DNA of 17,236 bases from Enteropsectra breve (taxonomy: Eukaryota > Microsporidia), in NCBI GenBank assembly GCA_024243835.1, contig JALPMN010000546.1:1-17236 (forward strand), given 5' to 3'. The position numbers were made by a program, and so were the translations under genes. Position 1 is the stretch's first letter, and every line of letters begins with the position of its first letter. The notes below the pieces were generated by a model. That model had not been told where the DNA came from. It ran no database searches and worked only from the letters and a program-made list of their open reading frames with translations. Below, one piece after another: positions 7,060-14,683 of this stretch.

Positions 7060-8538
7060 CTATAGCTTGGCAAGCATTTTTGATACCTCATTTTCGTATT
7101 TTTCTCCTCCTATGATAACTCGTTTATTCTCATCTTTGTAGTAAACTTGGTTTTTGCTTTCTAGGAATCTCAGCACCAGAAGATAGTCCTTCAGATGCAT
7201 GAAGTCTGAATACAAAATTCCATTTGTCATTTTAATCCGCTGCTGCTTGTTCTCCCATATGGCAATCTGGCTGGCGATGGCCCCGGGAACCTCCACAGCC
7301 TTCTCTTCCAGGTACTGGATGATCTGTGATGCCGAGATGCCTCTGCTGAATGCCTTACACACGGACTCCTCCGTCAGGTCCGCCTTTATCATGTTGGGCA
7401 GCGAATACACACACTCTGTGAAAAGACCCAGTATGGATATTTCATAGGCCTCGTTCGTGTAGGCGTATATTTTATAGTTTGTTTCAATATAAATAAATTT
7501 GTCGGAATTGGAATTATCTCCAAAGAGCAGACTGCTATTTACAACGGCATACAGATAAGAGCTATTAGCTTCCGCCTCCTCATACAGCTCTGCGCTATTT
7601 AAGTTTGTTCCACCATTTATTTCAGCGCCGTGTGCCTCATCCAGGCTCTTAACAATCATGCCGTTTTCCTCCAAATAAAGCCTGTTGTAGGCAACATTTC
7701 TCTCTATCTCTTCTATGTCATTTGTGTTTAACAGGCAAATAACGCCTATTGTATCCAGAAAAGAGTAAATAGGACTCCATGATGCTATTTTAAAGATGCC
7801 ATTTGAAGACTTGAGGGATATCTCCATGAGAGCGGCCAAAATACCGTCCAGGCTGCAATTTTCATCGCCTTTCGCTTGTTCTCTCGTTATTTTAATCTTC
7901 CTATTTTGCACTAATAGCTCTATACCCCCGATAATAAGATCCCACAGCTGTTCAGAGGCTCCTTTCAAAAGAAACTCAAAGCCCTTGTTCGTTATTTCTC
8001 CGAAAATATCAATGTAATTTTTAAAAGTCTGAATTTCTCGCGAAAGGAAAAGACTGCTGATATTTTTGTCGATTATAGCCTTTTTAAAGAGACTAAGCTT
8101 ATTTTCAGCCAGCCTCAGATGAATGCTGTTGTTTCTTGTATTTTTATTGCGGCTTGTCTGCATTTTCATATCCATCTTGTTGAAATCTAAATTAATTTCG
8201 AGAAAATTCTCCACACACTGCTGCTCAATGAATATTCTGTCTATCGATGGAAGGCAAAAGCCTGAGATAAGCGATTCTCTGAAATCAGCCGATAAAGAAA
8301 GCATGCTGTTGCTGATAGAAACGAGGCGTGCCTCCATGAGATACGCAAGAGACTCTTTGATGTTGGCGATCTCCCTGTAGTTCGATACGTGAATATCCCT
8401 CAAAATGAGATCAAAGATGATTCTTGTCGCAATGGCATCAAGGAACTTTAGGAGACCGAGGGCAAAATACTCGTTCTTGAATAAAGCACCAGTATTTTCT
8501 GGGGTGATGAATTTAAGAAGGCCAATAGAAGCGGGCAT
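7060..8538 (-). CDS. TFB2: TFIIH subunit 4 (Tfb2/p52)
   Basis: A 492-aa homologue of the core TFIIH subunit Tfb2 (human p52). In model systems it anchors and stimulates the XPB/Ssl2 translocase and binds Tfb5, and it acts in RNAPII initiation and nucleotide excision repair. The diagnostic middle block GFEFLLKGASEQLWDLI (about residues 186-202) matches p52's GFQFLLLDT..QLWYFM. The C-terminal block FIYIETNYKIYAYT (348-361) matches the FIVVETNYRVYAYT-type signature. GISASQIIQYL (400-410) and AIWENKQQRI (426-435) follow. The far C-terminus is the region that pairs with Tfb5 in other eukaryotes. Length is close to the human protein, with little reduction. The frame extends to a GTG at 8550, but the first ATG (8538) has CCCC 7-10 nt upstream, so I start there. 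TAG is followed at once by ATTAAA. Confidence 0.93.
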   Translation of the reverse strand: MPASIGLLKFITPENTGALFKNEYFALGLLKFLDAIATRIIFDLILRDIHVSNYREIANIKESLAYLMEARLVSISNSMLSLSADFRESLISGFCLPSIDRIFIEQQCVENFLEINLDFNKMDMKMQTSRNKNTRNNSIHLRLAENKLSLFKKAIIDKNISSLFLSREIQTFKNYIDIFGEITNKGFEFLLKGASEQLWDLIIGGIELLVQNRKIKITREQAKGDENCSLDGILAALMEISLKSSNGIFKIASWSPIYSFLDTIGVICLLNTNDIEEIERNVAYNRLYLEENGMIVKSLDEAHGAEINGGTNLNSAELYEEAEANSSYLYAVVNSSLLFGDNSNSDKFIYIETNYKIYAYTNEAYEISILGLFTECVYSLPNMIKADLTEESVCKAFSRGISASQIIQYLEEKAVEVPGAIASQIAIWENKQQRIKMTNGILYSDFMHLKDYLLVLRFLESKNQVYYKDENKRVIIGGEKYENEVSKMLAKL

Positions 8539-8562
8539 CTGTCGGGGCACAAAATTTTTAAA
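8539..8562 (-). promoter_or_regulatory. Start-associated signal of TFB2
   Basis: On the minus strand TTTAAAAATTTT is followed by GTGCCCCGACAG and then the ATG. The CCCC is 6-9 nt from the start. The GTG within it is the first codon of the longer open frame and is not needed. Confidence 0.5.
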
Positions 8563-8887
8563 TGGGAAAAAATGGAACAGTCATATCAGTCATATCATTC
8601 GAACAAGCTATGGCAGAGTTTCTTTTCAAAACATCTGTTTAAAGATCGAATTTTTAATCCCCGATTTTATACACGAATATAAATAATTAAATGAAGGTTG
8701 ACTATTTCTCTTTTGCTCCGCATAACTCTGTAAACACGAATATAAATATTTTATTGAAGATTAAAATGTTAAAGAAATTATGTCTCTTTGATTCATTAAG
8801 TAAAAACTCTATTTGCCATGGTAGTAAAAATTAATTCGAAAAATACGGTATTTTAGATATTTAAGTCTATAACAATGGATAATGCCT
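8563..8887. other. Spacer between TFB2 and the Arf-like gene
   Basis: No gene is supported. A 14-bp direct repeat (ACACGAATATAAAT) occurs at 8671-8684 and 8734-8747. The flanks remain partly alike for about 15 nt further, which suggests a small old duplication. Confidence 0.4.
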
Positions 8888-8892
8888 TTATT
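8887..8892 (-). terminator. AATAAA containing the stop of the Arf-like gene
   Basis: On the coding strand AAAAAATAAAGG spans the TAA stop (8888-8890), so stop and putative poly(A) signal coincide. Confidence 0.45.
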
Positions 8893-9304
8893 TTTTAACA
8901 TTTTTCTTTATAAACTGCTTGAAGGCCGCCAGAATCTGCGCCCTGTTGGTCCCGTCATAGGAAACCACCGTGGTGTTCTCATCACTCTGCTGTTTGGACT
9001 GTTTGTTCATCAGGACAAAGAAGATCGGCTTGTCTGAATCAACAGCCTCATCGACATCGGAAATGCAAATCATTCCATGGGATAGTTGGGCATGGAGAGC
9101 AGCTATTTCCGAGAGCCCGTCCGTGAGATCGCAGTCCTGGAACAGAAGGGTCTCTCCGGCCTGGTTCACTGAGTACTCATTGTATTTCTTCTCACTCGTC
9201 TCAATTTGGAATACATCCTGAAATATCCTGTTCTTGTCCTCTGTTTTTCCTGTTGCAAATAAAACTATGGGTTTCCTTTCGCCAAAGCAGCAGCAGTTCA
9301 TCAT
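8888..9304 (-). CDS. Small protein resembling a degenerate Arf/Arl- or SR-beta-type GTPase
   Basis: A 138-aa protein. The order and spacing of its strands suggest a reduced Arf-family GTPase. KPIVLFAT (11-18) is a beta strand leading to GKT (19-21). ETLLFQDCDLTDGLSEIAALHAQ (about 51-73) sits where Arf has the WDxGGQxxxRxxW strand and switch II. SHGMICISDVDEA (75-87) resembles the TDxLIYVIDSADR strand. KPIFFVLMNKQSKQ (92-105) resembles PxLIFANKQDL. The C-terminal VVSYDGTNRAQILAAFKQFI corresponds to the last strand and helix. However, the first P-loop glycine, the switch II GG pair and the Asp of NKxD are all missing, so canonical GTP binding is doubtful. The N-terminus MMNCCCFG offers three adjacent Cys that could be palmitoylated; there is no Gly2 for myristoylation. 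The frame opens at a TTG (9340), but CCCTTA stands before the ATG at 9304. The gene is sound; the family is tentative. Confidence 0.6.
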   Translation of the reverse strand: MMNCCCFGERKPIVLFATGKTEDKNRIFQDVFQIETSEKKYNEYSVNQAGETLLFQDCDLTDGLSEIAALHAQLSHGMICISDVDEAVDSDKPIFFVLMNKQSKQQSDENTTVVSYDGTNRAQILAAFKQFIKKNVKK

Positions 9305-9330
9305 TAAGGGAGCAAAAATGATTAAATTTA
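9305..9330 (-). promoter_or_regulatory. Start-associated signal of the Arf-like gene
   Basis: On the minus strand TAAATTTAATCATTTTTG is followed by CTCCCTTA and the ATG at 9304. This decides the start in favour of the tandem ATGATG over the upstream TTG. Confidence 0.5.
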
Positions 9331-9375
9331 TCAGGGACAAGAGAAGTGGGTAATATAAGCAAAAATCAGGCCAAG

Positions 9376-9427
9376 ATCAAAGCTAGTAATCAAAACTATT
9401 TATCAAAGCTAGTAATCAAAACTATTT
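9376..9427. repeat. Perfect 26-bp tandem duplication
   Basis: Two identical head-to-tail 26-bp copies (9376-9401 and 9402-9427), each containing GCTAGTAATCAAAACTA, lie in the divergent spacer upstream of the Arf-like gene. Identity of the copies suggests a recent event. Confidence 0.95.
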
Positions 9428-9941
9428 TATAGAGCATATTAAAAATAGTATTTTATTCATAATACTGTCAAATATCGAAAAAGAAGATGCTTGAGGGACA
9501 CAATTTATCATACATCTTATTTTTATCCTTTATACATGTTGATTTTATGTTATTAAAGCTTTTAAAGGTAAATGCTATAGCTCAACTGAATTATCATTTC
9601 AAATATTATTCACATTATTGAGGGTCTGAGGGCATTACTTCATTTCTTAATAAGATTTCTGTTTAATGCAAGAAAATCTATTTTAACATCTAAGAGTGTT
9701 AGAAGTATGTATTTAGCGTAATGTTCTCTAAATAAAAAGGGAAAAAACTATATATTCATGGTTTAGTGTCGTTGAATATTCTTTCAATCAAAAAATCTTC
9801 ATTGCGTTATTATGCCATAAAAGCTGCTGCATGTCTTAATTTTGAAATATCATCTGTACATAACAAACTTCATTTATTTCCTGTAAATCTTTTAAATTCT
9901 GTTTGCCCAGTAGCTTTCTTCAACACATTTTATTTTTCCGG
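9428..9941. other. AT-rich divergent spacer (Arf-like / AC40)
   Basis: It holds a 44-aa plus-strand ORF (9487-9621) with a hydrophobic segment (YILFLSFIHV) but a charged break and no C-run before its ATG; it is not called as a gene. The AC40 frame is open from 9766 but contains no ATG before 9955. No RNA gene was seen. Confidence 0.45.
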
Positions 9942-9954
9942 TAAAAATTTATCC
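9942..9954 (+). promoter_or_regulatory. AAAAATTT + CC start signal of AC40
   Basis: TAAAAATTTATCC abuts the ATG at 9955. It nearly matches the signal before the start at 2320 and marks this ATG as the real start within a longer open frame. Confidence 0.6.
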
Positions 9955-10854
9955 ATGTATCTGGTAGAAGAGCAGGGCATTTCAAAGACCGTTGAAAGCA
10001 CCGACATTTGCATCGAGGAATACATTAAAAGCATGCATTTCAAGCTGGTTTCACGTGAGGAGCCAGGAGTTTTGGAGATTGATCTCATCAACTGCCATGC
10101 ATCGATAGCAAACGCACTGCGCAGAATTCTTATTGCCGAGATCCCCTCGGTGGCATTTCACAATGTAACTGTGTATGAAAATAACACCGTTTTTCCCGAC
10201 GAGTATATTGCACACCGCATAGGGCTGATTCCTCTTACATTCCACCATCCCTCAAATCCGTACTTTTTGGATGAGAATGAGCAGCTGAAGGTAGAAGATT
10301 TTATTCTGCAGGTCAAGAACGAGAGCAAAGAGCGGATGAATGTGTATTCGGAGCACATCAAATACGAAGGGGAAGTCAATGAGTTCAGCATTTCCATCAA
10401 GCCTGGTGTTTTGATATGCAAACTGGCGCCAGGGCATATGATTGAAATGAAACTGAGTGTTACCCGTGGCACTGGGAAGGAGCATGCGAAGTGGAGCCCT
10501 GTTTCTCTCTGCAGCTACCGGCTGATGCCCAAAATAGTGCTGGAGAAGAATTTTATAGGGGAAGATGCAGAAGAACTGCAAAAATGCTTCTCGCCAGGAG
10601 TAATTGACATTTCAAAGGGATATGCAGAAGTGGTGTGCCCCAGGCTTGACAGCATGAGCAGAAATGTCTTTAGGAACCCAAAGTTCAAGGACTGTGTTAA
10701 AATAATGAGAGAGACCAGCTGGTTCTGCTTTACGATTGAAAGCATCGCAGAAGACCCGCTTTCTCTGCTGCGAAGAGCTGTAAGGAAATTTAAAGCGAAC
10801 TGTGAGAAGCTGAGGCTGGAGCTGGCAGAAGCTGCAAGCAAAATAAGCGAATAA
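9955..10854 (+). CDS. RPC40: DNA-directed RNA polymerases I and III subunit AC40
   Basis: A 299-aa alpha-like subunit that pairs with AC19 to form the assembly platform shared by RNA polymerases I and III. The alpha motif is HASIANALRRILIAEIPSVA (residues 48-67), followed by VYENNTVFPDEYIAHRIGLIPL (73-94), which fits AC40 better than Rpb3. The insertion domain ends in HAKWSPVSLCSYRLMPKI, equivalent to HAKFSPVATASYRLLP of AC40. The C-terminal dimerisation part FCFTIESIAEDPLSLLRRAV is the typical F.FxIES.G....LL..A. Length is somewhat below the yeast protein (335 aa). Another 63 codons are open upstream to a GTG at 9766, but they are AT-rich noise (SIKKSSLRYYAIK...) and lie before the start signal. 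The TAA stop sits inside AATAAA. Confidence 0.95.
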   Translation: MYLVEEQGISKTVESTDICIEEYIKSMHFKLVSREEPGVLEIDLINCHASIANALRRILIAEIPSVAFHNVTVYENNTVFPDEYIAHRIGLIPLTFHHPSNPYFLDENEQLKVEDFILQVKNESKERMNVYSEHIKYEGEVNEFSISIKPGVLICKLAPGHMIEMKLSVTRGTGKEHAKWSPVSLCSYRLMPKIVLEKNFIGEDAEELQKCFSPGVIDISKGYAEVVCPRLDSMSRNVFRNPKFKDCVKIMRETSWFCFTIESIAEDPLSLLRRAVRKFKANCEKLRLELAEAASKISE

Positions 10855-10855
10855 A
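10850..10855 (+). terminator. AATAAA overlapping the AC40 stop
   Basis: GCGAATAAAC contains both the TAA at 10852-10854 and AATAAA. A second AATAAA follows at 10861-10866. Confidence 0.5.
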
Positions 10856-10888
10856 CTAGAAATAAAAATTGAAAAAAATATTAAAGGT

Positions 10889-10982
10889 AGTCAATTAAAA
10901 ATTCAATATTCGGCTATATTTTCATCTAAATGGCGAGTCAATTAAAAATTCAATATTCGACTATATTTTTGTCTAAATGGCG
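10889..10982. repeat. 47-bp tandem duplication, 3 mismatches
   Basis: Two adjacent 47-bp copies (10889-10935 and 10936-10982) differ at three positions, all transitions. Each begins AGTCAATTAAAAATTCAATA and ends CTAAATGGCG. They lie in the 340-bp spacer after AC40, which otherwise holds only AT-rich sequence and a 16-codon ORF at 11120 that ends before the next gene. Confidence 0.95.
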
Positions 10983-11194
10983 TACAATACGTTCTATTGA
11001 ATTTTGTTTTTAAAAAATATAGCACTTCTGTCATAAGAAATGGTTGCATGGCTATTAAGATAGCATTATAGACATGATTCATCCTCGATTGCCTTAAATT
11101 ATCCCTAGTTTTTTATCTAATGACCATAAATGATGCATTTAAACTGTTATTTAAAAAGAAAATTCTTTGATTTTTTAAAGCAGAACGCCCAGAT

Positions 11195-11812
11195 ATGAAG
11201 AAATACTTTTTAAATTCGTCAACAGATCTCCTCAAAAGACTGGCATTTATACAAAAGTATTCGAGCACCGTGCAGATTGGCCATAATTTCCTATACTGTC
11301 CGCTCATTCAGATAAACATGGAGGCATTTTGTGACTTCAGTGGCACGATGCCCACTGCAGAATTTGCAGAGCTAGTAAAAAATACAGATTTTTTCTATTC
11401 CGATGGGAAGACGGTCAAGTACGAGTACTATAGAGAGACCGGGAAGAACAAGCTGCTAATACAGCGGGACATTTCCCTAGTAAACGCAGAGTACAACATT
11501 GAACTCTCCTCAGCGATCGCAAATATAAAAATACCAGATCTAAATGTAATCACAAAAGATGAAATTGAGTTTACAGCGCATCCAAACAAGATTGTAATGA
11601 GGAGCCATGGATACATTAAAACGCAGTGCGTACTTCCCGCACAGGGCATAGATATGAAGGAGCGCATAGTGCGTAGAGTCCGGCCAAAGGATCTGAAGAT
11701 CATCGAAGATCTTGCTGGCGAAAAGGTTTTGAGTTTTTTTAGAGACTTTATGGTGTGCTACAAATTTGAAGATGCAGCAACCACCGCTGTTATAATTAAA
11801 AACTTGGAATAA
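11195..11812 (+). CDS. Hypothetical protein, 205 aa
   Basis: The ORF starts at an ATG preceded by CGCCCAGAT, with a TTTTTTAAA run further up, and ends in TAA with ATTAAA 10 nt later. The first 40 residues are basic and aromatic. From MEAFCDFSGTMPTAEFAELV (about residue 42) the protein looks like a compact alpha/beta domain: GKTVKYEYYRETGKNKLLIQ, IANIKIPDLNVITKDEIEFT, KIVMRSHGYIKTQCVLP, and a conserved-looking basic block RRVRPKDLKIIEDLAGEKVL near residues 160-179. Codon use becomes visibly more GC-rich after Met42, so an internal start there is possible, but that ATG lacks a C-run. The PTAEFAELV stretch faintly recalls sliding-clamp strands, though not enough to name it. No catalytic motif, signal peptide or membrane segment is seen. 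Confidence 0.75.
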   Translation: MKKYFLNSSTDLLKRLAFIQKYSSTVQIGHNFLYCPLIQINMEAFCDFSGTMPTAEFAELVKNTDFFYSDGKTVKYEYYRETGKNKLLIQRDISLVNAEYNIELSSAIANIKIPDLNVITKDEIEFTAHPNKIVMRSHGYIKTQCVLPAQGIDMKERIVRRVRPKDLKIIEDLAGEKVLSFFRDFMVCYKFEDAATTAVIIKNLE

Positions 11813-12380
11813 TGCACCTATATTAAAATGTAATTAAATTGTGCAATGCCAAATATTTTAGTTTTAGCTGAATAGCAAAGCAGATTGCATAACTAATGCA
11901 TAACACGTGCATTACTAGTATTAAAAGAGTCTTTAAAAAAATTATTTATAAAAGGGGTATTTACTGTCCTTTGTAGATTTCTTGTATTAGAGTTGGAATA
12001 TACATTATAAAACATAAAAGAAAGGTGTTTAATTAATTAATATTGTTTTTATAGATATTTTACAACTATTAGTGCAAAGAGTCTGAAAATATAGTATTAA
12101 AGCACTTATACAGTTGAAAGAAACTGTACTTAAAAGCAAAATGATATAACTACAGTAGGATTGAAGCAAATATTATAATAATAACAATGACATTCAAGCC
12201 AATACTGTGATAGAGCTAAACATTTTATATTTCATCAGTTCATTATAGTTAATACATGCGAAAATAGTATTTTCTTTTACTCTACACAAACCAAGATATT
12301 AAAGTATAATAACCACATATTCCTATTTTTTACTTGTAATACAATCCATTTCTCCCAATAAAATTTTATTATTCCTCCTT
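11813..12380. other. AT-rich spacer, nothing recognised
   Basis: Only AT-rich sequence with scattered 3-10 codon ORFs. No RNA gene or repeat was seen. It is the longest featureless stretch in the window. Confidence 0.5.
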
Positions 12381-12416
12381 AAAAATTTTATAAAAATTTT
12401 TAAACAAAGAGGGGCT
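12381..12416 (+). promoter_or_regulatory. AAATTT-type runs + GGGG start signal
   Basis: Two near-palindromic A/T runs (AAAAATTTTATAAAAATTTTT) are followed by AAACAAAGAGGGGCT and the ATG. This is the G-run variant of the signal; the doubled AAATTT element, a feature linked to highly expressed microsporidian genes, is unique in this window. Confidence 0.5.
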
Positions 12417-13829
12417 ATGAAGACATTTGATCTAATTGTTAGATTTGCCAAGATTCTGTTTCTCATGCTTGCAGCCGTGGGACTGGCAAAAGTAGCACTG
12501 GTCGCTGTCTATGGCTGGTGGAAGATGGACCTCAACTACGCTCCTTCCTACATCTACAACTGGCGTCTTTCATACATTGACAATGATCTTCCAAAGAAGA
12601 CTTTTGCAAGAATCAAGCTTGACTCTCAGGCAAAAAATGAAACTTTGTCAAAATATGTGAAGGATGTCCAAGAAGGAAACACTGATTCTAAGTCAGGTGC
12701 TATCAATCTACCCCAAACCAATGGCAATACTTTGGCATATCCCCACTACACGTATGGATTCCCCGATACATTTGTTCTCGGCCCTGCTTTTACATGGACC
12801 CTTTTAGATGGAGAAGAGAATCTTTACAAGGCAGATATGAAATTCTTGAGCCTAAGAAATGACTACATTCAGAATTTCTATTGGAACAGACTTCCAGAAT
12901 TAGATCTTGAATTAACTGATGCGGAAAAGAAAAAGGAAGAAGAGAAGTATAAGGCTCTATCAGCAAAAGACAAAGCAGACGCAGACGCCAAAGAAGTTTC
13001 TCTAAAAGCAGCAGATATATTAGAAAAGCCAGAAGGATTTAATCGTCAAATTCTTGCAAAATCTAAGAGAACAGAGAAGCCAATCTTCCCTCCACGTTAT
13101 GCTCATTTTGCATATCTTAAGAATCAAAACGAGGTGACTGAATGGGCAATGAAGCATACTGAAGTTAATTACTTAAGCTTTATGGAGCTGTGCCAGTACT
13201 TAACACAAAATACGGAAAAACTTGTAACCCGTGAAGGTGAACAGTATAAAATGGTAGAAGGTTTATCAGCGTTAGTTATGGATTTTATAGGACGTTCATC
13301 AATATTTAATGGTTTGAATATCACTACAGATAGTGTAAACGCATGGCTCTCAAGAATCGCAACACTGAAATTTTCTTCTGCTGATGTCCAGATTTTGAAC
13401 AGAATTTATTTCTATTTCCTCTACACTCACAACTCAATGAAACTTTCAACTGCTGCTTCAGAAGATCTACCAGAAGACTTAAAAGCCACTCTTAAACTTG
13501 CTGAAGCAAGCGAAACAGAGCATGATGAAGCAATAGATGGATCTAGCGAGGAAGAGAAAAAAACAAGAAAGGATAATGAGAGGAGAAAGGCCACTAACAA
13601 GATTATCAAGGCACACCAGGCCAGAACTGAACAAATGTTCAACCAGTTCAGTTTAATGTTCGCAAGGGCTTTCATCACTGATGAAAAGTCACAGATCAAC
13701 CAGTCTGCATTCTCCAAGTTCTACAACTACAAGTCATACGGAGTACCACAGGTCTACAAGAAGGATCCAAAGGATTACTTTGCAAACGAGCGTAATGCTT
13801 TATACAATTCTGTTATAGGAACTGCATAA
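12417..13829 (+). CDS. Hypothetical N-terminally membrane-anchored protein, 470 aa
   Basis: The protein begins with a basic N region and a hydrophobic helix (about residues 7-33: IVRFAKILFLMLAAVGLAKVALVAVYGWW is one continuous segment). This predicts a signal anchor or uncleaved signal with the bulk of the chain on one side of the membrane. The remainder is polar and aromatic with only one Cys (259). It has two strongly charged stretches, 166-204 (Asp/Glu/Lys/Ala, coiled-coil-like) and 364-400 (ETEHDEAIDGSSEEEKK and following basic residues). Aromatic repeats of YAPSYIYNW and YPHYTYGF type lie near residues 41-49 and 109-115. Codon use at both ends favours AAG, CTC, TTC and GTC, suggesting good expression. 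I do not recognise the family. A microsporidian endomembrane, spore-surface or ADP/ATP-independent structural protein is possible but not shown. AATAAA follows the stop by 6 nt. Confidence 0.88.
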   Translation: MKTFDLIVRFAKILFLMLAAVGLAKVALVAVYGWWKMDLNYAPSYIYNWRLSYIDNDLPKKTFARIKLDSQAKNETLSKYVKDVQEGNTDSKSGAINLPQTNGNTLAYPHYTYGFPDTFVLGPAFTWTLLDGEENLYKADMKFLSLRNDYIQNFYWNRLPELDLELTDAEKKKEEEKYKALSAKDKADADAKEVSLKAADILEKPEGFNRQILAKSKRTEKPIFPPRYAHFAYLKNQNEVTEWAMKHTEVNYLSFMELCQYLTQNTEKLVTREGEQYKMVEGLSALVMDFIGRSSIFNGLNITTDSVNAWLSRIATLKFSSADVQILNRIYFYFLYTHNSMKLSTAASEDLPEDLKATLKLAEASETEHDEAIDGSSEEEKKTRKDNERRKATNKIIKAHQARTEQMFNQFSLMFARAFITDEKSQINQSAFSKFYNYKSYGVPQVYKKDPKDYFANERNALYNSVIGTA

Positions 13830-13835
13830 TCTCTC

Positions 13836-13841
13836 AATAAA
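13836..13841 (+). terminator. AATAAA after the 470-aa protein gene
   Basis: AATAAA begins 7 nt past the TAA at 13827-13829. Confidence 0.5.
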
Positions 13842-14039
13842 GATTAAATTAATTCTTTAACTGATTCTGACAAATAATTGTACTGTTTATTGTTTTAATT
13901 ATAACTTGTTAAGCATCTTTTTGTGGTAAAATGGATTTAAGTATTTTTAAAATATGTCTATCATGATATTGAGCATATAATGCTTAGATCAGAGCATACA
14001 TCAATGCTTAAATGATAACTTGAAGAGGGTATGAACTGT

Positions 14040-14079
14040 CTTGTCATATCTTGTAATGTCTTGTAAAATCTTTCAACAT
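14040..14079. repeat. Imperfect 10-bp tandem repeat, four units
   Basis: Four head-to-tail decamers read CTTGTCATAT, CTTGTAATGT, CTTGTAAAAT and CTTTCAACAT. They sit in the 500-bp spacer 13830-14329, which is otherwise AT-rich. A partial ATGCTTA direct repeat lies near 13979 and 14004. Confidence 0.6.
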
Positions 14080-14120
14080 AAATATTCAAAGAAATATTGT
14101 TTGAAGCTATTATTATAAAA

Positions 14121-14213
14121 ATGCGTGGGTATCATTTGCTGTATGAAGGAATAAGTAGCAATGTTTACTATATCCCTGTATTTTTACTTATTATTTTGTC
14201 AATAATAAAATAA
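14121..14213 (+). CDS. Candidate 30-aa single-membrane-span micro-ORF
   Basis: ATG at 14121 to TAA at 14211-14213. Residues 1-14 are polar (MRGYHLLYEGISSN). Residues 15-29 (VYYIPVFLLIILSII) could form a short membrane helix ending in Lys. An AATAAA (14204-14209) lies against the stop, like those of the convincing genes. There is no C/G-run before the ATG, so chance cannot be excluded. Confidence 0.2.
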   Translation: MRGYHLLYEGISSNVYYIPVFLLIILSIIK

Positions 14214-14300
14214 CGGTTGAATTCTCAAACTTCGTGTTTTAGACTCATAACCTTATTTTAATCTAAAACAGAAGTTTTAGTAATCATAATAAAAAGGAGA

Positions 14301-14333
14301 ATGGATTATGCAGATCAGCGGAGGTTAAGATGA
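14301..14333 (+). promoter_or_regulatory. Overlapping upstream mini-ORFs before the 117-aa protein
   Basis: Two ATGs precede the main start. One (14301) encodes 10 residues and ends in TGA at 14331-14333, overlapping the main ATG at 14330 as ATGA. The second (14308) encodes 6 residues and ends in TAA at 14326-14328. A scanning ribosome would meet both first. A GGAGG lies at 14320-14324. Confidence 0.45.
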
Positions 14334-14683
14334 AAAAGAATAAGGTAAAAGAAGAGGCTGGTGCTCAGCAGAAGGACAAGCAACTCACGAAGAAAGATAT
14401 TGCTCTGATCGATGGTGCGTTTAAAGAAACTGATATGGACAAGAAGGCCCTGAAAAAGTTCTGTACAGAAAACCAAATTCCACACGCCGCGGCTCTTGAC
14501 TATTATGATTTGAATAAGCTTGATGGGGAAAGTGCATATGAGAAACTTAAGATGATTAATATCAGGCTTAAAAAGATCGGTGAAGAATACGAGAGGGGGA
14601 GGGAAGAGTGGCGAACGGAAATGCAGGCCCTGCTGGATGAAATATCTAAGGATAGTGAGAACAGCAAGAACCAGTGGAGCTGA
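14330..14683 (+). CDS. Hypothetical small charged protein, 117 aa
   Basis: A highly charged protein with no membrane segment. The N-terminus is Lys-rich (MKKNKVKEEAG). A helical middle follows (KKDIALIDGAFKETDMDKKALKKFCTEN in two parts, residues about 22-48). Residues 67-108 (SAYEKLKMINIRLKKIGEEYERGREEW and onward) are predicted by eye to be a long amphipathic or coiled-coil helix. One Cys only. Start: the longest frame in phase, with GGAGG 6-10 nt upstream as the G-run element. The unusual upstream mini-ORFs leave the start less certain than elsewhere. No family is recognised; a small chromatin, ribosome-biogenesis or complex-bridging protein would fit the composition, but that is only a guess. 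Confidence 0.7.
   Translation: MKKNKVKEEAGAQQKDKQLTKKDIALIDGAFKETDMDKKALKKFCTENQIPHAAALDYYDLNKLDGESAYEKLKMINIRLKKIGEEYERGREEWRTEMQALLDEISKDSENSKNQWS

Noticed and set aside
9487..9621. 44-aa ORF with hydrophobic segment
   Set aside because: No C/G-run before its ATG, charged residues interrupt the hydrophobic core, and the composition is that expected of AT-rich spacer.
9766..9954. 63-codon in-frame upstream extension of AC40 from a GTG
   Set aside because: No ATG, AT-rich noise composition, and the start-associated signal lies immediately before the ATG at 9955.
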